Assembly (NCBI GenBank): GCA_949987705.1
Contig: OX465283.1
Coordinates: 89,347,313 to 89,411,312 of the forward strand
Length of the DNA: 64,000 nt
Direction: 5' to 3'
Origin: Thereva unica
Taxonomy: Eukaryota; Arthropoda; Insecta; Diptera; Therevidae
Made by a program: the position numbers and the translations under genes. Below, piece after piece: positions 21,886-32,786 of this stretch. How positions within the stretch are numbered: position 1 is the stretch's first letter; every line of letters begins with the position of its first letter. The notes under the pieces were generated by a model, which saw nothing but the letters and a program-made list of their open reading frames with translations, did no database searches and was not told where the DNA came from.

Positions 21886-22164
21886 TCATATTGAAATAAC
21901 ATATTTTCGGTACTTGAAGAGCTAAAAGTTCGAAAGTACGAAACATAAAAAAAATTTAGCTGCCGGAAAGTTGATCCCTACCGCTGAAAATGTCGCCTTT
22001 TACTAATTTGAGTGTGGCGAATTGAATAAAAATAAAGTCAACCCTCTAACGCTGCATTTACCCCAAGAACAAATAAAGAAATTTGGGACAACGTGGTCAC
22101 CAGAGGAATGGAATATTAGATTGAAGAGAATTAGTGCTGCTAACAACGAAAAATCATCAAAAAA

Positions 22165-23213
22165 ATGAAGGACAAAAAGCAATCTCAAAGTGGATTAGGA
22201 GAAACCCGTTTTCTATCCAACACTTCGCTATCCGATAATGAGCTGTCAGCTTATTTCCTCAAGGGCGCACCAGCACAAGCGGATAAGTCCTGGGTCTCTA
22301 ACTTCTTCAAAAACAAATTCTCAGTGAAGATAAGCGGTTGCAGAATAATTTCATCCAGAAAAACAAATAGGAATTTCAAGCTTCTCATGCCAACCAAATA
22401 TGAAATCTGATGTCTTCAAGTGGAAGCAGCTAACTCTTAGCCTATGGAAGGAAAAAAGTAGCAAAGTTAAGTCTCGTACGTTTAGACATAGTAGTAAAAT
22501 TAGTGTTAAATCTAACGTAAAAACTAAGCTCTTAACAGTAAATCCCTTATCTAACACCAAAACTAACATGCCTAATCCTAAGAAAAATAAAATGCCTGCT
22601 TCACCATCCACTATCCCTACACCCCCAACCCTCCCCAAGAACTCATCAAATTACCCAAATTTCTCGCGCAGCCACATCATCGTCGGCGATCGTTCCTACT
22701 CTGACGTCAACGATATTCCTTCAAATCACACAACAGAAAACTCACAACCTCAACTACAACCCTTGGATGCCATTGCTGTCCCTCCTGTGAGTCGTATAAC
22801 CGAAGCCCCCACAGTTAAAAAAAACTTTCTTGGATCCTCTACAGCCTCCTGTTGTAAAAAACACCCTAATTTCGGCAAATTCAACAGAGGGTCGGTACTT
22901 ACTGTCTCGTTTAAGAGACTGGAGAGTTTTTGACAATGTAAGGCTCTTTCTTGCCTACATGCACAATGCACCATATTCTACCTGCATAAATGGAAAAACA
23001 AAGACCAACCTTATGGTGTCCATTCAACAAGAAGGTCTCCCTATTGATCGCTCCTCTTTACTCAAACTCTTTACCTTGTATCACGAACAGCATCAAATTC
23101 CATCCCAAGATGTTGACAAGGATCTCTCCACTTATGCCTCCCACGTAAGATCGCTTCACGTATCTCAATTACAAAAGAGCCGCGATGATATGTCTAGGTA
23201 TTATCGCCCCTAA
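22165..23213 (+). pseudogene. LINE ORF1, frameshifted
   Basis: Three overlapping frames give a Lys/Ser/Pro-rich protein. The first (22165-22410) has AYFLKGAPAQADKSWVSNFF and KLLMPTKYEI; the next (22400-22933) starts MKSDVFKWKQLTLSLWKE and is rich in Ser/Pro; the third (22830-23213) has LRDWRVFDNVRLFLAYMHNA. Their adjacency and shared strand suggest one protein broken by two frameshifts. It precedes the endonuclease as ORF1 should. I see no clear zinc knuckle. Confidence 0.6.
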
Positions 23214-23280
23214 CTAGTCACTTCCCCAGAGACTAATCTTATTCCCACCCAACCTAAACCCACCCCATCTGAAAGTATAA

Positions 23281-23635
23281 AGGTACGGACACACTGAGCC
23301 CACGTACGCAACGTATACTATCCAACGTGGGAGAGTTGGTGTGCACACTACGCGTACGCAACGTATATGGCGTCAGATTCGTTCAATATTTCTTCTGGCG
23401 CTTCTGACGCGTTGCGAACGTAATTTCTAGAAACACACTGGTCTTACGCGTGGGATGGCGTATGATATCCACTCCACCTTCACACGCCGATCTGGATCGA
23501 CAGATATAACGTTGCGTGGGACGCGTGTTACAGTATTGCGTATGATAAGTGTGTTTCTAGGCATACAAATTCAACCGTTTAGATTTAATAACGCGTTGCA
23601 TACGTTGCGTACGTGGGCTCAGTGTGTCCCTACCT
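23281..23635. mobile_element. PIF/Harbinger-like MITE, TAA duplication, in LINE
   Basis: TAA flanks at 23278-23280 and 23636-23638. Ends AGGTACGGACACACTGAGCC and, inverted, AGGTAGGGACACACTGAGCC, then CACGTACGCAACGTAT on both sides. Leaving out the 355 bp plus one TAA joins the LINE in one frame at the expected start of the endonuclease. Confidence 0.9.
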
Positions 23636-23638
23636 TAA

Positions 23639-24480
23639 GGCTCTTTTATCACAATTGCAGTGGTATGAGAGGGAAACTGAATAATCTCTTCATCGATTCT
23701 AAATCGTGCCCCTTTAATGTGATCGTAATAACCGAGACATGGTTAAATACAACCTTTCTTAACGAAGAGATCTTAGACTGTAGTTGGACTATTTATAGAT
23801 GTGACAGAGACTACAGTTCTACCGGCCTCTCAAGAGGTGGGGGAGTCCTTATAGCCGTCAAAGATCCCTTAAAGAATGAACTTATCACGACCGGTCGCTC
23901 ACAGTCTTTCGAGAACGTTTTTGTAAAAATCAACTCGGGAGGAAAACATATATTTATTGGCACTTTCTACATCCCTCCCAATTCGGACGAATCTAATTAT
24001 GATGACTTACTGCATATATTAGATGATGTAAACGAATCTCTATGCGGTAATGACGATATGTTTATCCTAGGAGACTTTAACCGCCCCAATCTATCTTTTA
24101 TCCCAGACGAGGAAGACAATATCTTACTTCCGATTAATGTCATAAACACAATCGATATAAAGCTTATCGACACTTTTTATAGCAATGATCTCCACCAAAT
24201 TATTAGGTGTCCAAATTCTTGCGGTAAATGGTTGGACCTTATTTTCACCAATTCGTATGAGGAGGTGAACATTCTACCCGCTTCCCCAGAGGAAAATCTT
24301 TTCTCAAATTCTACCCACCACTCCGCATGGGTTCTTGAGCTTTTTTCTACAAGTTCTAATCATCGCAAATCATACAACAAGTCAATTGTGTATGATTTCA
24401 AGAACGCAAATTATACCAACATTGGTTCAGCGAAGTCTTTTCCCCAAAATCGAATACAGTGCTCACCGATCCAACACATA
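23639..24480 (+). pseudogene. LINE endonuclease
   Basis: RLFYHNCSGMRGKLNNLFID is the standard N-terminal motif (Asn of the active site), then VIVITETWLN (catalytic Glu), GGGVLIAVK, IFIGTFYIPPNSDE, DDMFILGDFNRPNL, WLDLIFTNSYEEV and STHHSAWVLEL. In the last, the usual SDH is TH-H-S, so the final catalytic Asp/His pair is altered. The frame is open from the MITE to 24504. The linker to reverse transcriptase is much shorter than usual and the frame changes, indicating a deletion. Confidence 0.88.
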
Positions 24481-26057
24481 CGTACATTGGGAGTTCAGTT
24501 CTAATAAATAATCTATCCCTATCCGTTGACGACATAATGACTGGCTTAAATAATCTTGATGCTAAAAAAGGTCCCGGTCCTGACAATCTGCCTCCTGCCT
24601 TTTTGCAGTGCTTCGCACAACAGATCTTATTTCCTCTCCACATTATCTTCAATAAATCATTATCATTAGGGCACTTTCCCACGATGTGGAAAAAATCTTT
24701 CCTCACGCCGATACATAAAGCAGGCGATAAGCACTCGGTGGGCAACTATAGGGGCATTGCTATCTTGTCATCCATTCCCAAACTTTTCGAAAAACTTGTC
24801 TATGACAAAATTGCCCCACTTATTGACCCATTGCTAAACGAACAACAGCATGGTTTCAGAAAAGGGCGTTCGACGACCTCAAATCTTATGGTCTTAGCTT
24901 CTGATCTGCTGCGTGGCATGGAAAACGGGTATCAAATGGATGCTGTTTATACTGACTTCAGCAAGGCCTTTGATCGAGTAGATCATGACACCTTAATGGC
25001 AAAGCTTGTAAGAGCCGGTATATCAGGTACTACCCTGGAATGGATAAAATCTTATCTAAATGACAGAACTCAGGTTGTTAGATTTCAAGGGTTTTTTTCT
25101 AATGAAATTGCAGTAACTTCCGGGGTTCCCCAGGGTAGTCATCTAGGCCCTCTTCTTTTCAATATCTTCATCACCGATTTATCTGAAAAGTTAATAGATA
25201 TTCCACATCTCTTTTATGCAGACGACCTGAAAATATATAGCGCCGTTAAATCCCAAATTGACGTAGTCTTTTTCCAGTCGAAACTTGATGCATTGCATGA
25301 CTGGTGCACAGCTAATAAATTGCATCTTAACACCAGCAAATGTCATGCAATAACCTTCTCACGCAAAAAAGACACGCAGCTACACTCTTATCATCTCAAC
25401 GGCAAAATTTTGAACCATGTTGATCATACTGTGGATTTAGGTGTTGTCCTTGACAACAAACTAAATTTCAATCTGCAATATGATAATATCACGGCCAGAG
25501 CCAATAAACTTCTTGGCTTTATAAAGAGAAGGGCTAAAGAATTCGACAATGTATGGGTCACAAAGACACTTTTCTGTTCTGTAGTCCGCCCAATCCTGGA
25601 ATACGCTTGCACTATTTGGGACCCTATATTCCAAGTTCACAGCAACAGGATTGAATCAATTCAAAAGAAATTTCTTCTATTTGCGCTGAGGCATCTACAT
25701 GATCCGCATGATTATCATAACCTTCCACCCTACACGGAGAGGTTAAAGGTTCTAGAACTCATGCCTCTGTCATGCAGGAGAAAGCTGCTCACGTCATGCC
25801 TCACCCTTGACGTTCTAAATGGCAATATTAAAGTGCAGTGTCTGTCGGATATGATCAAATTTAATGATGATGTTCGACAAACAAGACATACAAAACTGCT
25901 TAAGGAATATCCGCATCGTACGGAGTATGCTAGGAACGAGCCTGTCAACAGATGCTGTATGGTTTTTAATTCCTATGGATCATGTTTCTCTCCCTCCATA
26001 AACAAACATTCTTACAAAAAAAAACTTAGATCCTTACTAACAGCACAAATCAATTAG
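24459..26057 (+). CDS. LINE reverse transcriptase, frame open
   Basis: 532 codons without a stop. Domain order: KKGPGPDNLPPAFLQC, WKKSFLTPIHKAGDKHSVGN, YRGIAILSSIPKLFEKLVYD, EQQHGFRKGRSTTSNLMV, AVYTDFSKAFDRVDHDTLM (first catalytic Asp), SGVPQGSHLGPLLFNIFITD, FYADDLKIY (catalytic pair at 25221-25226), LHLNTSKCHAITFS, PILEYACTIWDPIF and a C-terminal tail. The palm is intact, but the element's endonuclease linkage is broken, so it is likely inactive. The true start lies upstream in a deleted linker; the listed start is only where the open frame begins. Confidence 0.92.
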   Translation: MLTDPTHTYIGSSVLINNLSLSVDDIMTGLNNLDAKKGPGPDNLPPAFLQCFAQQILFPLHIIFNKSLSLGHFPTMWKKSFLTPIHKAGDKHSVGNYRGIAILSSIPKLFEKLVYDKIAPLIDPLLNEQQHGFRKGRSTTSNLMVLASDLLRGMENGYQMDAVYTDFSKAFDRVDHDTLMAKLVRAGISGTTLEWIKSYLNDRTQVVRFQGFFSNEIAVTSGVPQGSHLGPLLFNIFITDLSEKLIDIPHLFYADDLKIYSAVKSQIDVVFFQSKLDALHDWCTANKLHLNTSKCHAITFSRKKDTQLHSYHLNGKILNHVDHTVDLGVVLDNKLNFNLQYDNITARANKLLGFIKRRAKEFDNVWVTKTLFCSVVRPILEYACTIWDPIFQVHSNRIESIQKKFLLFALRHLHDPHDYHNLPPYTERLKVLELMPLSCRRKLLTSCLTLDVLNGNIKVQCLSDMIKFNDDVRQTRHTKLLKEYPHRTEYARNEPVNRCCMVFNSYGSCFSPSINKHSYKKKLRSLLTAQIN

Positions 26058-26174
26058 TATAACTTATGATTATTTCTGCCAGTGCTTACTTTAAGTACCA
26101 TATGTTATGTTAAGTACCATATGTAAAATATTTAGTTTAAGTGAGCCTTGTTTTGGCAAATAAATAAAAATAAC

Positions 26175-26493
26175 GTGATCGGAAACTACCCCACGACAAC
26201 CCCTATTACTATACATTTTTTGTTAATAAACTTTTTCTCTAAAGTGCACCGATTCCGAGAAAAATGCATCAAAAAACTTTTTAGGTTTTCCAGGAACCTA
26301 CAAGTGGTGGGAGGTCACAAATCTGGGTTTAAGCTTTTTTCATGACCGCTTAACGATTTATGAAAAAATCTCCGGTGTAATTTTTTCAAATCGAAAGTAT
26401 AGATTGACTGTACTACTAGGCAATTGCCTGTTTTCTTCGTCCTATACAATTTTTTAGGGAGCCTCTTTTGAAGGGAGCAAAAATAAATGCAAA
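26175..26493. other. Non-coding stretch, no gene seen
   Basis: Between the LINE tail and the Helitron 3' end; nothing recognised. Confidence 0.4.
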
Positions 26494-26828
26494 CTAGTTG
26501 GGATGTGGGTTCGACCCTTTCGGTCCACACGATCAACTTCCCAGTAAGATGGATGTTGAATATTATGAATGGATATTTTAATAATAAATGAACAATAGGC
26601 AATATAGAATATATGCATAATACCGAGAATTTGTCACAATTGTTTATCAATATTTTCGATAAAATGTCAAACTAAATGTGCGCACTTACAAGATTAGGAT
26701 GACGAAAATGTATATAAAATTGATGTATTAATGTTTTTCGGCACCTCAATGAAGTCGATATAGTTTTTAGTTAGCGCGGTATAGTGCAGGTACAAAAATC
26801 ACTTAAGTCATTTAAACCAAAAACCCGC

Positions 26829-27380
26829 TGGACCGAATATTATAAAAATATTTTCAGATTATATTGTCGCTAATACGCTTCGAACGGCACCTTAAGTAAG
26901 TCAATATCTTTTGTGGTTCGGGCCATATCGTGCATGTACAAAAATCACTTACGCCGCTTAAACAAAAAAACGGCTCGACCGAATTTTATGAAAATCTTTT
27001 CAGATCATATTTTGGTTAATACTCTTCGAACGGCACGTCAACTAAGTCGATATCTTTTATAGTTCGCGCGATATCGTGCAGGTACAAGAATTACTTAAGT
27101 CATTAAAACCAAAAAACCACTGGACCGAATATTATAAAAATCTTTTCAGATAATATTGTCGCTAATACGCTTCGAACGGCACCTCAAGTAAGTCAATATC
27201 TTTCGTGGTTCGGGCGATATCGTGCAGGTACAAAAATCACTTACGTCGCTCAAACAAAAAAACGGCTGGACCGAATTTCATGAAATTCTTTTCAGATCAT
27301 ATTTCGGTTAATACGCTTCGAACAACACCTCAACGAAGTCGATATCAGTTTTGGTTCGCGCGATATCGTGCAGGAAAAAA
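26829..27380 (-). repeat. 146-bp central tandem repeats
   Basis: The motif GGACCGAAT/CGACCGAATTTTATG recurs at 26831, 26977, 27123 and 27269, an exact 146-base spacing. Neighbouring units alternate between two subtypes (TTGTCGCTAATACGCTTCGA and TTTCGGTTAATACKCTTCGA), so the higher-order unit is a 292-bp dimer. Confidence 0.88.
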
Positions 27381-27402
27381 TGACCACATCCGTACGCACA
27401 TA

Positions 27403-27424
27403 CACACACACACACACACACACA
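27403..27424. repeat. (CA)n microsatellite
   Basis: ACACACACACACACACACAC within the Helitron copy A; the inverted (GT)n sits at the same place in copy B. Confidence 0.95.
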
Positions 27425-27543
27425 TACTTCCTCCCAATTTTTTGCTTAAAATGCTCCTGGGACCTTGAAAGATGAAAATACGTTGAAATTTTCGATTTCG
27501 ATTTTCGGACCGATTACAATAACTTCCTATACTGGGAAGTTAA

Positions 27544-28095
27544 AAAATTAAACTTTTTTCAAATTCTACTTCGACCTTCGAAGCAAAAAGTTGAGAAAAC
27601 AATTTTTTATAAAATTTTATATGTTCAGTCGATGTAGGGGTAATTTCAGGCCTTTAGTATTATCCCTTATCATAAAATTTGTTTTGGTTTGTTATAAACC
27701 AACCATTTTTTAAAATAAATATTGCAAAAAATGTATTTCATTGGATTGTTTTTGATTATAATTGAAATTATCGCAAAAACCCTTAAAAAATGAAGTTTTT
27801 TTTGCATTTTTAAGCGTGACATTCATATTTTAGCCGCGGGACTTCGATTTTCGTAAACAGCAACCCAAAGAATATATAAGGAACTATTTTCACAACAGGA
27901 TCATTCCATATCAAATTACACTGGTTAACAAATTTTAAGGTTTTGTTAATCCATGAAATGAGTTGTGCTAATTGCGAAAGAATACCTCTAAACATACAAT
28001 TTGATGTAAGTTTTAAGGTCGAGTTAGCTCGCGTTTTTTGTGGAATCAAATAAAAATCTTTTGACTTAAGATAGCATTATATTCTTAAATGACAT
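27544..28095. other. Non-coding stretch, no gene seen
   Basis: Poly-T/A-rich sequence without recognisable features. Confidence 0.4.
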
Positions 28096-28098
28096 ATT

Positions 28099-28403
28099 GG
28101 CCTCGATTCCCAGATCCGACGGGAGGGAAGTGAGTGAGGATTTGACACTTTGCGATTCTCAAATCCGCAGTCCCGGATTGGTTTAAATCGAAAATTCGGA
28201 GTGAAGACTCACGCGATAATGAAATATATGATGTCGGATTATCTCAGGCGCATTTGTCGTTCAAATCCGCAGAAAATTTGTTGCGGATCACACTTTTACA
28301 GCGCGGAAAATGTCAAAAAGAAATTCGGGGTTGCGGATCTGAGAATCGCAAAGTGTCAAATCCGCAACTCACTTCCCTCCCGTCGGATCTGGGAATCGAG
28401 GCC
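28099..28403. mobile_element. 305-bp MITE with ~60-bp inverted ends, ATT duplication
   Basis: Left GGCCTCGATTCCCAGATCCG and onward is repeated inverted at the right for about 60 bases with few mismatches. ATT flanks both sides (28096-28098, 28404-28406). A terminal fragment of the same family is at 49836-49891. Confidence 0.88.
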
Positions 28404-28406
28404 ATT

Positions 28407-28724
28407 ATAAAATTTAAAAATGAGTTAATATATAGCTTTTCCGTTTATAAATAATATCTACAGCCTCTCTCTTCAACGTCCAGCAGTAGTCTGATAACAT
28501 AGCAGGACTCCATTTGCCCTGGTATCGCCAGCGCAATCTTAACGTTCTTTATGATGCAATACAAGATTAAACTTGCATAACTCGAGCTAAGACACTTGTA
28601 ATATTATAATTCATGATTAGTATTTACCAAGTACTGCCTATTTTTGTATTTCATCATTCATGGGCAAAACCATTGTTAACCAGTGTTATCAAATCAACCA
28701 ATGGTTTGGACCTTACCACCTCCG
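28407..28724. other. Non-coding stretch, no gene seen
   Basis: Nothing recognised. Confidence 0.4.
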
Positions 28725-29108
28725 ATTGTTATAATTTTTTTTTATTTGTTCTTTTGGTGGAAACTAAGAAAAAACCAATTTTTGAGATTTTTTGACATTC
28801 TATTTTTTTAGTTATAAACTATCAAAAAACCGAAAATCGCAAAATTTTGAAATCTTTAAATTGCTCTAGTTCAAAAACTATTTGACATAGAAAGCTGAAA
28901 GTAGCACCAATTTCTTCTGCTTTAATGAGGCTTTAATTTGATATGCAACATAATATTATTAGAAAGAATAAAACTTTTTCCGGCATTTTGAAAATTTTCT
29001 TTTTGAAATATCTCAAAATAATATTTTTTCAAATTTTTGAAAAAAATATATTTTGTTAATACACTCTTCACGCACATATAAAGCCAAAATTTAGGATGGG
29101 ACAAAAAT
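28725..29108. repeat. Dispersed repeat, copy 2 (uninterrupted)
   Basis: Parallels 20120-20161 plus 21556-21885. Because it lacks the 20205-21555 element it shows the pre-insertion arrangement. Confidence 0.8.
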
Positions 29109-29624
29109 AAGTTTTTTGGGTGAAAAGCGAAAAAACACTTTTTTGACACTTTGAGACAAGGCGACATCGCTGGCAAGGCTACCTCAGGCAAACGAAGGTC
29201 GCCAAGTAGAGTAACCAGTGGCCAAACCGTCGTCAAGTGAGTTAGCTGTCATACATTTCCATACGAATTGTTTGGGTACGTAGCTGGCGTCGTCGCCATG
29301 GCGTCCTAATGAATTAGGGCCCTTAAGGTTCAAACAGAACCAATCCGTCCCGTCCTTTTTTCAAGTTTGGAAATTTAATATTTCCATAAACTTTCTATGA
29401 GACGAACGCAGCGGTAGCCACAATCAAGCGGACAGAGCAATCACACCGAACCTTTAAGCAATTGAACGATAGACATCTGACAATCGACTATTGAATTCTG
29501 TGCAATTAGTTTAATAATTCATTTTGCTGGAATCAAATCGGGTTGCCTGTATGTAGTATTTTTGGAGCGAGTGATAATGTGGGATGAGCAACACGTTACA
29601 ACAATATAACATACGACATAACAA
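29109..29624. other. Non-coding stretch, no gene seen
   Basis: GC-richer block around 29160-29310 (GGCGACATCGCTGGC ... GGCGTCGTCGCCATGGCG) with some internal inverted similarity, possibly another MITE; ends not resolved. Confidence 0.35.
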
Positions 29625-30848
29625 TACGGCTTCCGACAAAAAAGATCCACTGGTGATCTTTTAGTTTGCCTTACAGAGCACCTCCATCAAAGTTTGCATG
29701 GATCTGGTGAATCCAGTCTGATTGCTTTGGATATCTCCAAGGCTTTTGATAGAGTATGGCACTCAGCCTTGTTAGCTAAACTCAAAGCTATTGGAATTGA
29801 CTCGCTTCTGTATAAGTGGGTTGAGAGTTTCCTTTCCGGCCGTTCAATTAAGGTAGTATTGGATGGCGTCGAATCTGAATCTCACCCCATCTCTGCGGGA
29901 GTCCCCCAGGGGTCAATTTTATCACCGGCCCTATTTCTCATTTTTATAAATGACCTACTTTCAGTCCCCTCCAACCCACTTCTCAGCTTCGCTGACGACG
30001 GTACTCTACGTTACTCGTACAGCTTCGATACAAGACGGACTCATGCCAGATCCTGTCTTGATGATCGTGAACTAATGTTCAACTCTATTAATAATGACAT
30101 TGAACTCATTCTAGAGTGGGGAGAGAAGAATCGTGTTGAATTCAACCCCACCAAAACCAAGTACTGTCTTATTTCAAAGAAAAAGATCAACACCTCACCA
30201 TCCTTGAAAGTGGATGACGTGGTACTAAAGGCCGACCCATCCCTACACATCTTAGGCGTGACTTTAGCCAAAGACTTGCGATGGAATGACCACATATTCC
30301 AAATCGCCAAACAAGGATCTCAGTGCTTGGGATTTCTTAAGAGGTGCAAGTTCCTCCTCCAGCCATCGGCCCGTGCTGTTATTAATAAATCCTATATTCG
30401 GCCTCTTCTCGAATATAACTCCATCGTTTGGGGCGGCGCTCCAATAACCACCTTAGCTTGGTTAGATAAGGTCCAAAAAAGGGCCCTTAAACTAATTGAT
30501 GGCGACACCGTTTGCTCCACCATCGACCCCTTGAGCCACCGTAGGAATGTAGCTGCACTGACAAAATTTTATCGCTACTTTCATAGTGACTGTTCCTCCG
30601 AACTAAACGCTCTCCTGCCTCCACGGCAATCCTATACCCGCAACACCAGATTAGCCCACTCGTCTCATTCCCTCCACCTGCAACTCTCCCTTTCACGCAC
30701 TCAACAAGATATGAATTCGTTTGTTAATAGAACAACTCGACTGTGGAGTAATCTCTCGCAGTCAGTTTTTCCGAGCTCCTACAACATCCAAGAGTTCAAA
30801 CGCAGGGCTCATCACCACCTTCTTCAATACCCCCCCGTACCTTTATAA
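29625..30848 (+). CDS. LINE reverse transcriptase, C-terminal two-thirds, frame open
   Basis: The frame opens with YGFRQKRSTGDLLVCLTEHL, then SLIALDISKAFDRVWHSALL (first catalytic Asp), SAGVPQGSILSPALFLIFIN, SFADDGTLRYS (FADD in place of YADD, at 29988-29999), VEFNPTKTKYCLISKKK, SLHILGVTLAKDLRWNDHI, SYIRPLLEYNSIVWGGAP and the tail LPPRQSYTRNTRLAHSSHSL, VNRTTRLWSNLSQSVFP. About 407 codons with no stop. The fingers subdomain and everything upstream are missing, so it is probably not translated. The family is Jockey/CR1-group; the exact clade is not resolved. Confidence 0.92.
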   Translation, partial: YGFRQKRSTGDLLVCLTEHLHQSLHGSGESSLIALDISKAFDRVWHSALLAKLKAIGIDSLLYKWVESFLSGRSIKVVLDGVESESHPISAGVPQGSILSPALFLIFINDLLSVPSNPLLSFADDGTLRYSYSFDTRRTHARSCLDDRELMFNSINNDIELILEWGEKNRVEFNPTKTKYCLISKKKINTSPSLKVDDVVLKADPSLHILGVTLAKDLRWNDHIFQIAKQGSQCLGFLKRCKFLLQPSARAVINKSYIRPLLEYNSIVWGGAPITTLAWLDKVQKRALKLIDGDTVCSTIDPLSHRRNVAALTKFYRYFHSDCSSELNALLPPRQSYTRNTRLAHSSHSLHLQLSLSRTQQDMNSFVNRTTRLWSNLSQSVFPSSYNIQEFKRRAHHHLLQYPPVPL

Positions 30849-30985
30849 ACCTTAACCTATTCCCCCACCCACCCTCCCGTACTAAGCTTACTGCTAGATA
30901 TTGCACCATGACATGACAAATGACATGACGGACCTGGTAGTACAAAGGGTGACTCCTGAGCTTAGCACTGCCACATAAAAAAAAC
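29625..30985 (+). mobile_element. 5'-truncated LINE
   Basis: Begins within the reverse transcriptase and runs through the stop at 30846-30848 and a 3' UTR to an A-rich end (CACATAAAAAAAA). A fragment of the same family is at 43258-43510 on the minus strand. No clear target duplication. Confidence 0.85.
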
Positions 30986-32783
30986 GTTGCTACAGTAAAT
31001 AAATGCTGCAGATTCTTCCAAGAACGAGAATAGCAACATTTTTTATTTTACATTTTTTACTGAAAATGCTTCCTTGCAACAACTTGCGCACTCAGGGTAA
31101 ACTTAATGGTACACGGTACGGTAAGGACACAGTAACACGAGCAAATCCCAGCATATATGTAAATAGGATCAATTTGCGATCTTTAAAATTTAGCTATCGT
31201 CTGTCCTGGTTTGGGTACTCTATTATTGGCGAAACATTTATTTCGAAATATGTCTGAAAAAATATTATTTTGCTTCATCAAAGAACGCAACATATTATAA
31301 TTAAAATTATAATCCGTTCAATTATATTTAACTTATGTGATCCCTTACGTATTTTTATAAGAAAGAGTAGAATTCAGATATTAAACCTTTGTCGAGTTCT
31401 TCAAAGAGTACGTCTGACGTGAAGCTCCAGTTGGCGCACCTCGTACTCCTTTTAAATTAAATTAAGGTTGCTATTAAGCAATACACATAGCGTGGCCGAC
31501 GACCTGACGGACTAATATAATCACTTTAGCAATCAATTTAATACTACTAACTTTATAGCCATTGTCCTCCGTATATTGCTCTTAGTTGGAATCAAAATCC
31601 ACTTCCAATTCCACTTTAATTTAGTACAATTCACTTTTTTATCACAAGTATCGAAGACAGCAGGCTTCAATTTTATATCTTTATTTCTTACTTTGTTCAA
31701 CTGAAACTATCGACGGTAATGAAAAATTAAAAAATCAGTTGCATCTCGCGGACTTCGCAACACATTGAATCCTCAACATAATGCATTCTTGTAATATTCA
31801 CATTTATTTGTAATCAGCAGCGATCATTAAGAAATGAAAAATTACAGCCGATTATGACCAAAGACCGAATAAACATGTGGAGCACTGATGTTGTGCGAAT
31901 TTGTTTCGTGTTTATGGCATGCAACTTGGATTTGTGCAAGGTGTTCAGCGACCGTGAAAACACAAACTTGAAGAAGTCAGAAGCAATATTTTACTTAATT
32001 GGCCGATTTGAAGACTGTCATTAATTAACTTATGAATCAATGGCCGTAGGCAAAGTCGAGATTTCTACCGCGGTAACAACAAAATAAATATATAAGTAAA
32101 ATGATAACTTAAAAAATTAAGCCTGGTGAACAAATACTACTACTATGTTGTAGTATCAATTTTTCATTAAATACATAATGACTTATATTAATTACCCATA
32201 ACATGCTGTAAATTCTTAAACAAGAACAAAGGACATTTTGCTGGGAATTTAATAGAAACTACTAGTTTTTTGAAAAACGATAAGTAGTTCATGCTTGACA
32301 TTCAATTTATTATAACTGGATGAATTTGGTACCCAATCTCCCTTCAAATAAGCCAATTAGGAAATATGATATCTGTTTTGAAAAGATTTTGTTGTCTTCT
32401 TTGGTCTGTTATTCAAAGCTTACGAAACAATTAGCTTATATTTTTACCGCCTCGGTTGATTAGTTTTCAACAAATAAAATGAATGCAATTTGAAATTGAA
32501 ATAATCATTGCCTGCATTGTCCGATTAGTGACCATTATTTTAATAAGAAGCACACCTTAATGATCTACACAAATGGTGAGCGAGATAATGCAGAATTATA
32601 TTACGTGAATACTTCTTCCTCTTAAATGGCGTTTCAGCCCTTGTAGGATTCGCACCCATAGAAATATAAACTAAACACGAAATAATATAAACTAAACACG
32701 ATGTAAACCAAATTGAGCGTACCATAATTCCTGATGGGTTTGAGTTCACTGGTCTAGTAATGGTCAAGCAGTGCAGGCGTAGG
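30986..32783. other. Non-repetitive non-coding stretch
   Basis: No transposon ends or families recognised across about 1.8 kb, which is unusual here, so it may be original host intron or intergenic sequence. A 56-codon frame is listed separately. Confidence 0.4.
31854..32024 (+). CDS. Small open reading frame, unidentified
   Basis: ATG to TAA, 56 codons. It starts MTKDRINMWSTDVVRICFVF, has a hydrophobic N-terminal stretch after an internal MWS (possible signal peptide), three Cys in the first 30 residues and ends FYLIGRFEDCH. It lies in sequence free of recognisable repeats. No homolog is known to me and no splice signals fix it to a transcript. Chance is a serious alternative in AT-rich DNA, although 56 codons with two cysteines near the predicted cleavage region is mildly suggestive. 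Confidence 0.2.
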   Translation: MTKDRINMWSTDVVRICFVFMACNLDLCKVFSDRENTNLKKSEAIFYLIGRFEDCH

Positions 32784-32786
32784 TAA

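Larger units (their letters stand above)
22003..26174 (+). mobile_element. CR1/Jockey-type LINE on the plus strand, split by a MITE
   Basis: ORF1-like sequence (22.1-23.2 kb), endonuclease (23.64-24.48 kb), reverse transcriptase (24.46-26.06 kb) and a 3' end in AAATAAATAAAAATAA (26159-26174). A 355-bp MITE sits near the start of the endonuclease, and a deletion plus frame change lies between endonuclease and reverse transcriptase. Frameshifts occur in ORF1. The 5' boundary is estimated. Confidence 0.85.
26494..27543 (-). mobile_element. DINE-like non-autonomous Helitron with central tandem repeats, copy A
   Basis: On the minus strand it begins TTAACTTCCCAGTATAGG, has a (GT)n tract, then tandem 146-bp units, then an inverted copy of the start motif (TACTGGGAAGTT) followed by a GGGTCGAACCC hairpin and CATCCCAACTAG at the end. 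This layout (short subterminal inverted repeats, microsatellite, central tandem repeats near 150 bp, 3' hairpin, CTAG) matches Helentron-associated elements of the DINE-TR1 kind in Drosophila. An inverted copy is at 43598-44639. No coding region. Confidence 0.75.

Noticed and set aside
26498..26530. tRNA-like B box (GGGTTCGACCC) suggesting a tRNA-derived SINE head
   Set aside because: On the other strand the same sequence is the hairpin just before CATCCCAACTAG, identical in position in both DINE-like copies and similar to the Helitron end at 52958; no A box or tRNA fold is present.
26829..27380. CRISPR-like regular spacing
   Set aside because: Units are contiguous 146-bp tandem copies without unique spacers, inside a eukaryotic Helitron.
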